Shown piece by piece: positions 1 to 8,890 of a stretch of DNA of 51,070 nucleotides. Source of the DNA: Pukyongia sp. (GTDB lineage Bacteria; Bacteroidota; Bacteroidia; Flavobacteriales; Flavobacteriaceae); contig JASBSY010000011.1 of NCBI GenBank assembly GCA_030148705.1, positions 1-51,070 of the forward strand, read 5' to 3'. Position 1 is the first letter of the stretch; the number at the start of each line of letters is the position of its first letter. The notes under the pieces are model-generated. The model saw only the letters and a program-made list of their open reading frames with translations. It was not told where the DNA came from and ran no database searches. The translations under genes were made by a program, and so were the position numbers.

Positions 1-13
1 AAATGTTGTGTTG

Positions 14-30
14 TCACGCCTGAGGCGTGA
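14..30. repeat. Small perfect hairpin, 7-bp arms
   Basis: Arms TCACGCC and GGCGTGA are separated by the three bases TGA. It is the first of several short palindromes with three-base loops in the gene-free stretch 1-374. The rest of that stretch holds a terminator and REP-like palindromes. I see no convincing gene in it; the one open frame at 112-342 runs through the palindromes and looks like chance. Confidence 0.5.
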
Positions 31-60
31 TGTGGTACTGAGAAATCAGTAACCAATGAG

Positions 61-91
61 AAGCTTTACCTTAAATGGTGAGGCTTTTTTT
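61..91 (+). terminator. Rho-independent terminator of a gene left of the window
   Basis: Arms 61-70 (AAGCTTTACC) and 77-86 (GGTGAGGCTT) pair over all ten positions with two G-U pairs. The loop is six bases and a run of T follows to base 91. No plus-strand gene ends before it in the window, so it should serve a transcript entering from the left. Confidence 0.7.
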
Positions 92-132
92 GTTAGTGAG
101 ACAGAGAATCTATGATTCTCGTAGTCGAACTA

Positions 133-151
133 ATCCCGCCAACGGCGGGAT
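133..151. repeat. Palindrome, 8-bp arms
   Basis: ATCCCGCC and GGCGGGAT flank a three-base AAC loop. It resembles the small GC-rich palindromes scattered between genes in many Flavobacteriaceae genomes. Function unknown. Confidence 0.5.
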
Positions 152-194
152 CCTTTAATCAACAGATGAAATTGGATATATTGGTTAGTATAGC

Positions 195-211
195 GCCAGT
201 TACAAACTGGC
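195..211. repeat. REP-like palindrome (GCCAGTT / AACTGGC)
   Basis: GCCAGTT and AACTGGC are separated by ACA. The same core returns at 258-280 and, inverted, at 1820-1846 and around 1881-1900. The family therefore flanks the peroxidase gene on both sides. Confidence 0.6.
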
Positions 212-257
212 ACCATCTTAATTCAATTTACTATTGCAATGAGGAAGATTATTTCAT

Positions 258-280
258 TTACAAACTGGCGCCAATACGGC
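258..280. repeat. REP-like half element
   Basis: TTACAAACTGGCGCCAATAC is the same ACAAACTGGC core as at 202-211, here without a clean second arm. The inverse form, ending in TTTGTATTAGGCGCC, lies near 1886-1900 on the far side of the peroxidase gene. Confidence 0.45.
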
Positions 281-374
281 TTTTTTTGTTGGAATCCGGG
301 ACCCTAACCTATAGCACCGCTAAAGCTATTTATATTTATTAACTTGCGGCTCGACATTAAAGTAAGGGAATTTT

Positions 375-1757
375 ATGTCCGGTTGGAGAAATAACTTATT
401 AAAGCTGTCAATAATTCTGGCTTTTGGATTGATTTTTATCAGCGCAACTATCGATCTGAACAACCTGTTTAACTACGCCAATCAAGACATTCCGGATTAT
501 ATTGTAAAGGATAATACTTCTAATAACCCTATCAATGACAGAGCGGCTACGCTGGGACGGGTGCTTTTCTATGATAAAAAGTTATCAAGTAATGGTACCA
601 TAGCCTGTGCCAGCTGCCATATTCAGGCCCACGCATTTGGAGACCCGGATGTTCAGAGTCAGGGAGTTAACGGGCTTACGGCAAGGCACTCTATGCGCCT
701 GGTAAATGCTCGATTTTCTTCTGAAAATAGTTTTTTCTGGGACGAACGAGCCGAAACACTTGAAGAACAAACTACACAACCTATTAGAGACCACATAGAA
801 ATGGGATTTAGTGGTTTAAATGGCGATCCTACTTTTGACGATTTGATTAACTACCTTCAAAGTATTGATTACTATAACACCCTATTCGAATTTGTTTATG
901 GCGACTCTCAGATCACCGAAAACAGGATGCAACTTGCACTGGCACAATTTATTAGGAGCATACAATCGTTCGATTCTCGCTTTGACGAAGGCCTGGCTCA
1001 AGTGACTTATGCAAATGAGCCTTTTCCTAACTATACATCACAGGAAAATAGCGGTAAAGAGTTGTTTCTAAATATAGGGTGTGCAGACTGCCATATTCCT
1101 TCGGAATTTGCATTACATTTAAACTCATTGAATAATGGAGTGATTACGGTTGCAGGAATGCCGGGTGAAATAGATATCACCAATATTCGGGCACCGTCAC
1201 TTAGGGATTTAGTAAAACCGGACGGAACATTAAATGGTCCCTTTATGCATGATGGTAGTTTTTCTACGCTACTGGAGGTTGTAAATCATTATAATCACAT
1301 ACCTAATAACCCGGAAAATACGAATCTCGACACGCGATTAATCGGTCCGAACGGGGAACCGCAACAATTGAATCTTACAGAAAGTGAAAAACAGAACCTG
1401 GTGGCTTTTTTAAAGACACTGGGTGGCTCAGACATTTATACCAACGAAAAATGGTCAAATCCTTTTGATCCCGATGGTTCCATAAAAATAATTGAAGAGG
1501 TACTAACTGTTTCAGACCTAAACGCATTACCCGATATTTCAATCTACCCCAATCCTGTAATTGATGCTGTATATATTGAAACCAACCAAGGAGCATTTAA
1601 AGTGTCGATCTATTCCAACACGGGTAAGTTATTAGTTGAAAAGGATGCTTTTTCACAGACTGAAATTGATTTATCTGCAATAGCGACCGGATTGTATTTT
1701 GTGAATATTTCTTCAGACGATGGCGCTAAAATAACACGAAGGTTAATTAAAAATTGA
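375..1757 (+). CDS. Secreted di-haem cytochrome-c peroxidase with T9SS sorting domain
   Basis: The 460-residue product matches the bacterial di-haem cytochrome-c peroxidase / MauG family, which reduces H2O2 in the envelope using electrons from cytochromes or other donors. Two haem-binding CxxCH motifs are visible, CASCH at residues 78-82 and CADCH at 236-240. A 'FMHDGSFSTL' stretch typical of the second haem domain follows. The N-terminus has a hydrophobic export segment (about residues 8-25). The last 80 residues ('DISIYPNPV...GLYFVNI...RRLIKN') form a type A Por secretion (T9SS) C-terminal signal, so the enzyme is probably sent to the cell surface. It stands alone between REP-like palindromes. 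The physiological substrate is not shown by the sequence. Confidence 0.9.
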   Translation: MSGWRNNLLKLSIILAFGLIFISATIDLNNLFNYANQDIPDYIVKDNTSNNPINDRAATLGRVLFYDKKLSSNGTIACASCHIQAHAFGDPDVQSQGVNGLTARHSMRLVNARFSSENSFFWDERAETLEEQTTQPIRDHIEMGFSGLNGDPTFDDLINYLQSIDYYNTLFEFVYGDSQITENRMQLALAQFIRSIQSFDSRFDEGLAQVTYANEPFPNYTSQENSGKELFLNIGCADCHIPSEFALHLNSLNNGVITVAGMPGEIDITNIRAPSLRDLVKPDGTLNGPFMHDGSFSTLLEVVNHYNHIPNNPENTNLDTRLIGPNGEPQQLNLTESEKQNLVAFLKTLGGSDIYTNEKWSNPFDPDGSIKIIEEVLTVSDLNALPDISIYPNPVIDAVYIETNQGAFKVSIYSNTGKLLVEKDAFSQTEIDLSAIATGLYFVNISSDDGAKITRRLIKN

Positions 1758-1819
1758 GACCTTGTTTTAAACGTGATTTAATATTCAGAATTTGTCCGTT
1801 TTCTTTTCAAACACCGTTG

Positions 1820-1846
1820 CTGGCCCCAGTTTGTAACTGGGGCCAG
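1820..1846. repeat. REP-like palindrome with 12-bp arms
   Basis: CTGGCCCCAGTT and AACTGGGGCCAG form perfect 12-bp arms around a TGT loop. The core is the inverse of the palindrome at 195-211. A degenerate copy (CCAGTTTGTATTAGGCGCC) follows at about 1882-1900. The element could also act as a terminator-like hairpin between the convergent genes ending at 1757 and 1917, but no T-run follows it. Confidence 0.6.
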
Positions 1847-1916
1847 TGAAATCATGCTGTCCCGCTTTATCGGTGCTGATACCAGTTTGTATTAGGCGCC
1901 TACACTCTGAACGATA

Positions 1917-2576
1917 TTAAAACCCAACAGGAGGCAAGGCAACTCCTGCAGGTAAATTGAGCATATCGACCGTAATGCTGTTTTGTTCCTTGGCGATAAA
2001 GCCTTTCCTGTAGATCATCACATTCAGCCACATATCAATTTCAGTATCTACGTAGGTAGTGCCATTATACCGCTGCCAGGTCGAATTGTTGACGAATGCC
2101 TTTAAAAACCATGTTCCTGTCGAGGGATTCGGATAGGCATATATTTGATATCCTTCTATATTCAGAGTGGAGACCGAACTACTCGGCATTATACTACCTG
2201 TCCGGCCGGCGCCGGCAATTCCGCAAGAATAACCCTGAATACTAACCAGATAATCAGCGGTCGATATTTTGGTGTCGTAATCCAGCAGGCCCTCTGCCGA
2301 TAAATTCCTGAACGCAAATTCTACATAGTTGATCGGGCCGTATTTACTGATGTCTATATCGTAACGTGATAGCACATTGGACGTTGTTCTAACCAGGAAT
2401 TTCGATCCTCTGATCGCCGTATTGTCTCCCGGAGATTCTAAGTAAAACGAACCTTCAATTAAAACTTCGCCGTTTACATCGAGCGCAGACGAAGGTGTGG
2501 TGGTGTTTATTCCAACCTGGGCGTAAATGGCCACGGTTGAGATTGTAAATGCGAGTATAGAGAGTATGTTTTTCAT
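1917..2576 (-). CDS. Secreted protein, tandem paralogue 3 ('AQVGINTTTP' family)
   Basis: A 219-residue protein of unknown function with an N-terminal signal peptide ending near 'IYAQ'. The mature N-terminus 'VGINTTTPSSALDVNGEVLIEG' is common to many Bacteroidota surface and tail-fibre-like proteins. It is the last of three tandem paralogues at 1917-3856 that share this opening and length. I chose the ATG at 2576 because it gives a clean signal peptide; an in-frame ATG at 2594 would add six residues and overlap the stop of the gene before it. Probably co-transcribed with the two upstream copies. Confidence 0.75.
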   Translation of the reverse strand: MKNILSILAFTISTVAIYAQVGINTTTPSSALDVNGEVLIEGSFYLESPGDNTAIRGSKFLVRTTSNVLSRYDIDISKYGPINYVEFAFRNLSAEGLLDYDTKISTADYLVSIQGYSCGIAGAGRTGSIMPSSSVSTLNIEGYQIYAYPNPSTGTWFLKAFVNNSTWQRYNGTTYVDTEIDMWLNVMIYRKGFIAKEQNSITVDMLNLPAGVALPPVGF

Positions 2577-2586
2577 AATGGTCGAT

Positions 2587-3213
2587 TTATTCAAAAACGG
2601 GAACTGAAGAGGCGGTACCGGTGTTAGATCCGCCCAAATTTGTGATTATCGCAGGAAATTCCCGAAAATACAGTTTGTTATACACTATTAAGGTAATATA
2701 GTATTCCAACGAATCTGAAACATTCAGGTCCAGCTCCTTGTTGCTAATTTCCAGGTGCCAGGTTCCCCCGCTTTTAAAAGTTCTAACAACAAAATGGCCG
2801 ATGGAAAAATTATCTCCTCCGGGTACTTTTTGAACAGCATCTCCTACATGTCTGAAATTGGCAACGCCCACTACATACTTATCCTGATCGTACATTAGAT
2901 CCACATCGCTTAGGTTGTCCAGATGCACGTTCACAAAGTGATAATCCACAGTGTTTATTGGTGCTACATCCATGTAATCGGGATCCAGGATAGTGATTTT
3001 ACCTACCGGATTGGAATTTGTAATTCGTGTAACAAGTTTAAAATCCTCTTCAGATGAAGAGACTGTACTTAGATTGGTAGTTACTAATCCACCTTGCACA
3101 AGCGCGTCTCCTACCACGTGTAAATCAGCTTGAGGGGTGTCTGTGCCAATTCCAACTTGCGCAAAGATAGCTCCGCTACAAAGTAGTATATATAATGAGT
3201 AAATTATTTTCAT
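2587..3213 (-). CDS. Secreted protein, tandem paralogue 2 ('AQVGIGTDTP' family)
   Basis: A 208-residue protein with signal peptide 'MKIIYSLYILLCSGAIFAQ', then 'VGIGTDTPQADLHVVGDALV', the shared opening of the three-gene set. The ATG at 3213 is preferred over a frame extension to 3306, because the extension would overlap the upstream gene and bury the signal peptide. The gaps to both neighbours are 10 bp, consistent with one operon. No enzymatic motif is visible; a surface or matrix structural role is only a guess. Confidence 0.75.
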   Translation of the reverse strand: MKIIYSLYILLCSGAIFAQVGIGTDTPQADLHVVGDALVQGGLVTTNLSTVSSSEEDFKLVTRITNSNPVGKITILDPDYMDVAPINTVDYHFVNVHLDNLSDVDLMYDQDKYVVGVANFRHVGDAVQKVPGGDNFSIGHFVVRTFKSGGTWHLEISNKELDLNVSDSLEYYITLIVYNKLYFREFPAIITNLGGSNTGTASSVPVFE

Positions 3214-3223
3214 AGCTATGGTA

Positions 3224-3856
3224 TTAGTTAATAATGGGTGAAACGGCTGCTCCTGTAGTAGAACCTGCCATGGGGACATCCACAGTTCCAAACTGCTTGG
3301 ATACATCGTTCGAGAAAATCAAGGTGCTGATTGTCCAGACACCAACGGCAGTTTCGTCTATACTTGCCGCCTGAGGGTAGTCTGCTACCAGTCGCCAGGT
3401 GCCATTTTTAACAAAGGCTGAAGCAAAAGGTAAACTCGCATTATCCGCGGCACCCGGATTGTTTGTAAGATCCAATTCCTGATTAAAACTGGCCGAAGTC
3501 ACAATTACAACATAATCGTTGGCATCAATTTGAGTGTCGAACTCCTTTACCCAGTCCAGGTTTGGTTCCTCGATTATATACTCCTGTATATAAGCTAAGG
3601 CAACCCCGGTTGGGTTACTAACATCCAATGATTTAATTGAGTTATCTGCTTCTTGAATAAGAAAGGTACTGGATTCAACCTCTTGTAGAGTGCTGTAATC
3701 GATAATCTCCAGGGCACTCGAAACGTTCATGTCACCGGCGACCTCTAGAGATGTTCTGGGGTTATTCGTATTGATTCCTACCTGAGCAATTACAGGAATG
3801 CTTAAAATGAGGAAGCAAATTACAGGAATCGCAGCGGGGGCTTTGTACGATTTCAT
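3224..3856 (-). CDS. Secreted protein, tandem paralogue 1 ('AQVGINTNNP' family)
   Basis: A 210-residue protein with signal peptide 'MKSYKAPAAIPVICFLILS' and mature start 'QVGINTNNPRTSLEVAGDMNV'. It is the first gene of the three-paralogue operon. The start at 3856 is supported by a -7 promoter box on the minus strand at 3884-3877. That box overlaps the alternative upstream start at 3877, so the longer form would not be fully transcribed. The central regions of the three proteins have diverged much more than their N-termini. Confidence 0.75.
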   Translation of the reverse strand: MKSYKAPAAIPVICFLILSIPVIAQVGINTNNPRTSLEVAGDMNVSSALEIIDYSTLQEVESSTFLIQEADNSIKSLDVSNPTGVALAYIQEYIIEEPNLDWVKEFDTQIDANDYVVIVTSASFNQELDLTNNPGAADNASLPFASAFVKNGTWRLVADYPQAASIDETAVGVWTISTLIFSNDVSKQFGTVDVPMAGSTTGAAVSPIIN

Positions 3857-3876
3857 AAGTATTAATTTGGGTACCA

Positions 3877-3884
3877 CAAAGATA
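3877..3884 (-). promoter_or_regulatory. Promoter -7 box (TATCTTTG) for the three-gene secreted-protein operon
   Basis: The minus strand reads TATCTTTG, an exact match to the Bacteroidota TAnnTTTG -7 element, about 20 nt before the ATG at 3856. A -33 TTTG element is not clear. Confidence 0.55.
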
Positions 3885-4125
3885 GACGAATATCTGTAAG
3901 TAACTGTTAAAGAATAAGTTGCAAGATGTTAAACAACGAGTATATTATGCATTACAACGGATAAATACAAAATTGCGCCCAAATTTGTAAGAAATACTTG
4001 TCTGGAATTGTAAGAATTATACGTCCGTTCGTTGGCTTTTTATCTGATTTTCATCTGCTTATTAATTTTAAATTAAGTTGTGATGACATTTTTGGTATTT
4101 CTCGATGTTTCCTAAAACACCAATC

Positions 4126-4899
4126 ATGAGAGCTAAAATATATACATTGATCCTAGCGGCAACCGTTATAACTTCTTCCTGCAGCAAGAGCGATGACGAC
4201 AATCAGCAGCAGCAAGGCCCCTTCGAGAATTTTACTTCCAGCATCTGTCCCAATGCCACCGGTCCCGCCGGCTTGTACTGGGATTATGCAAATGCCTTGC
4301 CCGTCCCCTTAACCGAGGTTCCAACCATTCAGAATCCCGGGCAGCAGTTTGTACATAGCGGGTATCCGCTTTTAGGATTCCAGATGCCTCAGGGCTATAG
4401 GGCCGAGGAAATTTCCAGTAATAACCCGCCCATATTGGGTGTAAATGTCTTAAGAAACGACAATCAGGTGCTATGGCGTTATATTCCCCTGCTCTCTCTC
4501 AGCGGCCAGGTGGGAATAAACGATGTGGTCGCTTTCGAAGTTAACTCTATGTTCGACTTCTATAATTTTAACGGGAACTTCAATGTGCTGTGTACCGAAA
4601 CCAAGACTTCAACTACAAGCGGTTTCCAGCTAACCTTCAGCGCGCGACTAATTCAGTTTGGTAACTTCACCGGGCTGGTATGGGTAAATACGGTTTATGC
4701 CCCGTCCACCAATACCACTTCGGTAGCGGCCTCTGTTTCGGCAGCACCCACATCAGAATTCAATAATGTGGTTTTCGAGACCTACCTGCCCATAAGTTTC
4801 CAATTGCTGTTTATAGACAGGGAAGGCGAGCGGGACTCCGACCTGGACGGCTTTCCTGACAGTGTGGATAACTTCCCTTTCGACCCGGACCGACATTAA
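4126..4899 (+). CDS. Surface lipoprotein ending in a calcium-binding-type repeat
   Basis: A 257-residue lipoprotein of unknown function. The lipobox is 'VITSSC' with Cys19, followed by SKSDDD, the acidic signal that sends Flavobacteriaceae lipoproteins to the outer leaflet of the outer membrane. The C-terminus 'DSDLDGFPDSVDNFPFDPD' is an Asp-rich thrombospondin type 3-like Ca-binding repeat. I start at the ATG at 4126, since the in-frame ATG at 4105 would put seven polar residues before the signal peptide. It is monocistronic and convergent with the response regulator gene. Confidence 0.75.
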   Translation: MRAKIYTLILAATVITSSCSKSDDDNQQQQGPFENFTSSICPNATGPAGLYWDYANALPVPLTEVPTIQNPGQQFVHSGYPLLGFQMPQGYRAEEISSNNPPILGVNVLRNDNQVLWRYIPLLSLSGQVGINDVVAFEVNSMFDFYNFNGNFNVLCTETKTSTTSGFQLTFSARLIQFGNFTGLVWVNTVYAPSTNTTSVAASVSAAPTSEFNNVVFETYLPISFQLLFIDREGERDSDLDGFPDSVDNFPFDPDRH

Positions 4900-4932
4900 T
4901 TTTTAGATAGATTTCAAGGTTAAAAAACAAAT

Positions 4933-4950
4933 AAAGCGGGTTCACGCTTT
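4933..4950. terminator. Weak hairpin between convergent genes
   Basis: AAAGCG and CGCTTT flank a six-base loop between the lipoprotein gene and the response regulator gene. It could end both transcripts, but the stem is only six pairs and the T-tracts are poor. Confidence 0.3.
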
Positions 4951-4962
4951 CAACCTCTGTTA

Positions 4963-5343
4963 TTAAACCGTGTCCATCGAAACACTCTTCTTGATAATAT
5001 CGAGCAACTCATCCATTTCAAAAGGTTTGCTTACAAAGTAGTCGGCTCCGGCCCCCCCGCAATCCAGTTCGCCCGAAGGATGAGCAGACATCATCACTAT
5101 GGGGATGTGATTCAGCTCCGGGCTCATCTTTATATCCCTGCAGGCATCGCAGCCATTGGCCCCCGATAAGAGCATATCCATGAGAATAAGGTCGGGCGTA
5201 TCCTGTTTAAGGTCGTGTACAATATTGTAAATGTTTTCGCGGGTCTCTATTTGAAACCCTTCTGAAGATAACATCGCTTCCAACAACGAAAGGATGTTTT
5301 CGGAGTCTTCAATGATCAGTACTTTTTTAGTTTTACCTTCCAT
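4963..5343 (-). CDS. Single-domain response regulator (CheY-like receiver)
   Basis: The 126-residue product is a receiver domain with no output domain. Visible key residues are the acidic pair Glu12-Asp13, the phospho-acceptor Asp56 in 'LILMDMLL', Ser86 in 'VMMSA' and Lys106 in 'VSKPF'. It starts 4 bp after the stop of the histidine kinase gene at 5348, so the two are one transcript and almost surely partners. With no DNA-binding domain it probably works by protein contact or as a phosphate relay. Confidence 0.9.
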   Translation of the reverse strand: MEGKTKKVLIIEDSENILSLLEAMLSSEGFQIETRENIYNIVHDLKQDTPDLILMDMLLSGANGCDACRDIKMSPELNHIPIVMMSAHPSGELDCGGAGADYFVSKPFEMDELLDIIKKSVSMDTV

Positions 5344-5347
5344 AACA

Positions 5348-7708
5348 TTACATATTTGATGGTTCTATCGGTATGCTAAAGTGAAATTCGGATCCTTCGC
5401 CTTTTTCACTTGTCACAGCGATAGTGCCCTGGTGCTTCTTAATAATTTCTGATGATATATACAGTCCAATTCCAAACCCGGGAAAGGTTTTTTCATTCTT
5501 GCCCTGTTCCCGGTAAAAGCGGTTAAATACCTTGTCCTGGTTAACCTTGTTGATCCCGATACCAAAATCCTTAACATACACTGTGGCCGTACTTTGGGTG
5601 AATTCACTCCTCACTTCGATTCTCCTTGAATCGGGCGAGTATTTCACCGCATTATTCAGTAAATTGTTCAGCACCTGCCTGATACGTTCCTTATCGGCCA
5701 CGACCTCGGAGGTATTGCCGGGCTTGTAACTGATCTCGTATTTCGGATTGATAAGGGTTGTCTCTTTAATCACTTCGGTGATTAATTCACAGAGTGCAAA
5801 TCGTTCCGGGTGGAGATCCAGGCCACCGGTAGTCATTTTAGACAGGTCGAGCAGTTCTGAGATGAGATTTGTCACTACCCTGATTTGGTTATCTATGATC
5901 GACAGCGAATTCAGTAGAAATTCATCTTCTGAATCTTCATATCTTTTTTTAAGGATCTGGGCATACCCTTTAATTGAAGTGACCGGGGTTTTCAGTTCGT
6001 GGCTCGCCATTCCAATGAACATATCCTTCTGCTGTTCCTGGAGTTTTATATCGTGAACGTCCATACAGGCATGAATATAACCCTCGTAACTCCCGTCTAC
6101 CGTAAAGCGGGGTACTCCTATATTTGAGAGCCACCTGTAACTGTCGTCATGCATTCGGACCCGATATTCAGCACGAAACTCTTCACGCCTTTTAACACAG
6201 CTCTTATACAAACTAACGGCTGCCTGATGATCGTCCGGATGAACGCGCTGTAAGGCTTTTTGACCTATATAATCGGAAGCCTGTACCCCGGTAAATTCCT
6301 GCCACATCTTATTTACAAAATTGATCCTTCCCGTTGCGTCGGTCATCTTTATCATTACTGGGGCACTATTTGCTACCTTTCGGAAGCGTTTTTCGCTTTC
6401 TTCTATCTTGTTAAGTGCCTCCCGCACCGCAACTTCGTTCCGTTTTAGTTCATCGATATTTACACTGGTTGTGGCTAAATTCAACAGGTCGTTAGTAAAC
6501 TCATCGCGGATGGGGAAAATGTTCCACTTTATCCAAAAAGGCTTACCGGTTTTTTCGTTAAAGAGCCTAATCTCATCCGAAAGCGACTGCTTGTGCATTA
6601 GCGAATTCAGTAATTTACGCGCTTTGGGGAGGTCTTCTTCATAAATACAATCGGAAATTGTTCTACCCTTGTAATCGTCCCAGCCAAGCATCTTTAAGCC
6701 TGCAGGGTTGATGTATTCGGCTTCTTCATCCATATTGGCCGCTCCAATAAATTCATTGCTTTTTGAAACAATAGCACTTAATTTCTTATTCTCGTTTTCT
6801 ATTTTTGCCTGCTCGGTAATGTCGAGCACTATGCCGTACATCTGGTAGGGCTCTTTATTGTCGTCGAACCAGGTACGACCAATGCTCCTGAGAGTCTTTA
6901 TCTCGTCGTTTGAAGGGTTAATAATTCGGAATACTTCATCGAACTTGCCTCCGGATTCGTAATTTAGGCTGCGTTGTGTAGCTTCGAGAATTCGAGACTT
7001 GTCCTGCGGATGCAGGCGTTCAATCCCAGTTTCAGAAGGATTTACTTCGTCGTCGAGTTTGTACCACTCTTTCAGACGATCGTTCGATCTGAAAGTGTAA
7101 CTTTTCATATCGAAACTCCAGGTGGCCAGGTTGGCCGAATCTATAGTGAATTCCAGTTGTTTTTTACTCTCTTCTAATTCTTTAAGAGTATTCACTTTTT
7201 CTGTGGTTTCCATACAGGTTACCCAAACCCCTGCAACCTCGCCCGACTCGTCCGTTAAGGGGCTATAACTAAAAGTCCAGTAGATATTCTCAATAGCCCC
7301 GTTGCGATAGAAAGGGATCAATTGATCCTCACTCCAGGTGGCCTCGCCTCCGGACATAACTTGGTCGATAAGGGGTTTTATTATATCCCAGATCTCACCC
7401 CAGTATTCTTCCCCCGGAGATCCCAGAATATTGGGATGTTTACCATCCACGCCCAGGCTGGGTCGAAACGCATCGTTATAAAAACAAATAAGTTCGGGGC
7501 CCCAGAAAAGAAATTTCGGGAATTTGGAATGCAATAAAATACTCAATGCGGTCTTTAGGCTTTGTGGCCATGTATCGATTGGCCCCAGGCTTGTAGTATT
7601 CCAGTTTTTGGTTTCAATCAATGTACCCATTTCCCCGGCATTGGCCAAAAAGGGAAATTGGTGAGTATGAGTAGCTGTTTCCGACTTATTTTTGATCGCC
7701 TGCCCCAT
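5348..7708 (-). CDS. Multi-PAS sensor histidine kinase
   Basis: The 786-residue protein carries about four PAS/PAC-like sensor domains (about residues 25-170, 180-300, 305-430 and 440-555), then a HisKA domain with the H-box 'ASHELKTP' (phosphorylated His570). The ATPase domain shows the N-box 'NNLLNNAVKYSP', the G1 box 'VKDFGIGI' and the G2 box 'GFGIGLYIS'. No membrane segment is evident, so it should sense a cytoplasmic cue such as redox state, light or a ligand; the signal cannot be read from sequence. It heads a two-gene unit with the receiver protein at 4963. Confidence 0.92.
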   Translation of the reverse strand: MGQAIKNKSETATHTHQFPFLANAGEMGTLIETKNWNTTSLGPIDTWPQSLKTALSILLHSKFPKFLFWGPELICFYNDAFRPSLGVDGKHPNILGSPGEEYWGEIWDIIKPLIDQVMSGGEATWSEDQLIPFYRNGAIENIYWTFSYSPLTDESGEVAGVWVTCMETTEKVNTLKELEESKKQLEFTIDSANLATWSFDMKSYTFRSNDRLKEWYKLDDEVNPSETGIERLHPQDKSRILEATQRSLNYESGGKFDEVFRIINPSNDEIKTLRSIGRTWFDDNKEPYQMYGIVLDITEQAKIENENKKLSAIVSKSNEFIGAANMDEEAEYINPAGLKMLGWDDYKGRTISDCIYEEDLPKARKLLNSLMHKQSLSDEIRLFNEKTGKPFWIKWNIFPIRDEFTNDLLNLATTSVNIDELKRNEVAVREALNKIEESEKRFRKVANSAPVMIKMTDATGRINFVNKMWQEFTGVQASDYIGQKALQRVHPDDHQAAVSLYKSCVKRREEFRAEYRVRMHDDSYRWLSNIGVPRFTVDGSYEGYIHACMDVHDIKLQEQQKDMFIGMASHELKTPVTSIKGYAQILKKRYEDSEDEFLLNSLSIIDNQIRVVTNLISELLDLSKMTTGGLDLHPERFALCELITEVIKETTLINPKYEISYKPGNTSEVVADKERIRQVLNNLLNNAVKYSPDSRRIEVRSEFTQSTATVYVKDFGIGINKVNQDKVFNRFYREQGKNEKTFPGFGIGLYISSEIIKKHQGTIAVTSEKGEGSEFHFSIPIEPSNM

Positions 7709-7877
7709 TGGTTTAATGCTGGAGTTAACAATTAAATATAATAATAAATTGAATTAATTTGATAGAATAATAATTCATAATCAGGTACTTATTATATTAA
7801 TAAAAGGTCGATTTAGAGCGAAAATTATCGGGCCCCGGGCGAATTGAACCCCCAAAATTTATGTTCTCACTCTGTAA

Positions 7878-8564
7878 TTATAACTTTCTGCATCGCAGGT
7901 AGGTCCAGTAATTTTCTCTCACCGAGCATTCGATGTCGCTGAAACCGGCCTCTTGAAGCCATAAGAGTTGATCTTCCAGAGAATCAGGTTTATCAAAGGC
8001 GTCGTAGTGCTCCATGATCCATTCCCATTTTTCACCATCCGGAAAACTCTTGTAGACAAAGGCCTTCCAATCCTGAAGCAGTTCGGGGTGAGAGCTGTTT
8101 TCCTTATTGATCATAAGGTCTGTGATGCCAAATATTCCTCCGGGTTTCAGAGCCGTATGGATTTTTCTGAAAAGCTGCTGTTTTTCTTCTGAATTACAGT
8201 GATGCAGACTAAAACCTGCGGTGATCATATCGAAGCTGTTCTCCGGAAAAGGATAATCGTTAAAATAGGAATGACACGGTTCCACCGAAAACCGGGAAAA
8301 CCTGCCTTTGCACAACTCGAGCATTTCGGTTGAAGCATCGACCAGAGTAACACTAGCATGGGGAAATGATTCCAGGACTTTTGCAGAAACGTTTCCATTG
8401 CCACAGCCGAGATCTAGAATATTCTCCGGATTAAAATCCTCCGGCAAATCGCGCGTCATCTCATCAATAAGGAACATATAATAAGGCACACAGGCGATCA
8501 TGTCGTTGGTGTAATTGATGGAGAATTCGTTGAATTCATTTGCTATGTCGGAAGCTATTCTCAT
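7878..8564 (-). CDS. Class I SAM-dependent methyltransferase
   Basis: The 228-residue protein has the SAM-binding motif I 'ILDLGCGNGN' at residues 49-58, the acidic motif II 'VTLVDAS' and a 'FDMITAGFSLHH' motif IV region, typical of Methyltransf_25/11 domains. The substrate is unknown; the small-molecule methylase architecture has no extra domain. It is transcribed alone. The 169 bp between it and the kinase gene are AT-rich. Confidence 0.85.
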   Translation of the reverse strand: MRIASDIANEFNEFSINYTNDMIACVPYYMFLIDEMTRDLPEDFNPENILDLGCGNGNVSAKVLESFPHASVTLVDASTEMLELCKGRFSRFSVEPCHSYFNDYPFPENSFDMITAGFSLHHCNSEEKQQLFRKIHTALKPGGIFGITDLMINKENSSHPELLQDWKAFVYKSFPDGEKWEWIMEHYDAFDKPDSLEDQLLWLQEAGFSDIECSVRENYWTYLRCRKL

Positions 8565-8890
8565 TTCCTGGCTGAACGGTTTAAAGCATTATTACTGATT
8601 GATCGTGACCTAATTATTCCAAATTAAAGGTAAAACAAAAATCGAAATTCTGTAAATAAATGTCTAAGACAGTTGCCTATTGCACTTGCCGGATAATAAT
8701 GGTTTATTTTATTCACTACAGAAAAAGAATTTTTAATGCAAAAATTGAGTTAACATTTTCCCAAAAACACCACGATTAACCGGGCAGCAGTAGATAACAT
8801 CCCGGGAATGATTATCTTTATGTTTAATTTTTTTGAGGGGAATATTGAGGTCGTACATGGTATTAGTAATAAAATAAAAGGCTGATAGAT
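8565..8890. other. Gene-free stretch between divergent genes
   Basis: These 326 bp separate the methyltransferase from the phosphatidyltransferase gene. They are AT-rich with no open frame of interest. TATCTTTA near 8813 is one mismatch from the TAnnTTTG -7 element and could drive the plus-strand pair. I see no repeat, RNA gene or riboswitch signature. Confidence 0.4.

Noticed and set aside
1-100. Possible 3' end of a 5S rRNA (GTGGTACTGAGAAATCAG)
   Set aside because: Only a short stretch resembles 5S; the conserved closing helix is absent.
112-342. Open frame of 76 codons on the plus strand
   Set aside because: It runs through two palindromes, has no plausible start context and a random composition.
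7826-7850. tRNA 3'-end-like sequence (GGGTTCAATTCGCCCGGG on the minus strand)
   Set aside because: The T-stem does not pair and no other tRNA arm is present upstream, so it is not a tRNA or a clear att scar.
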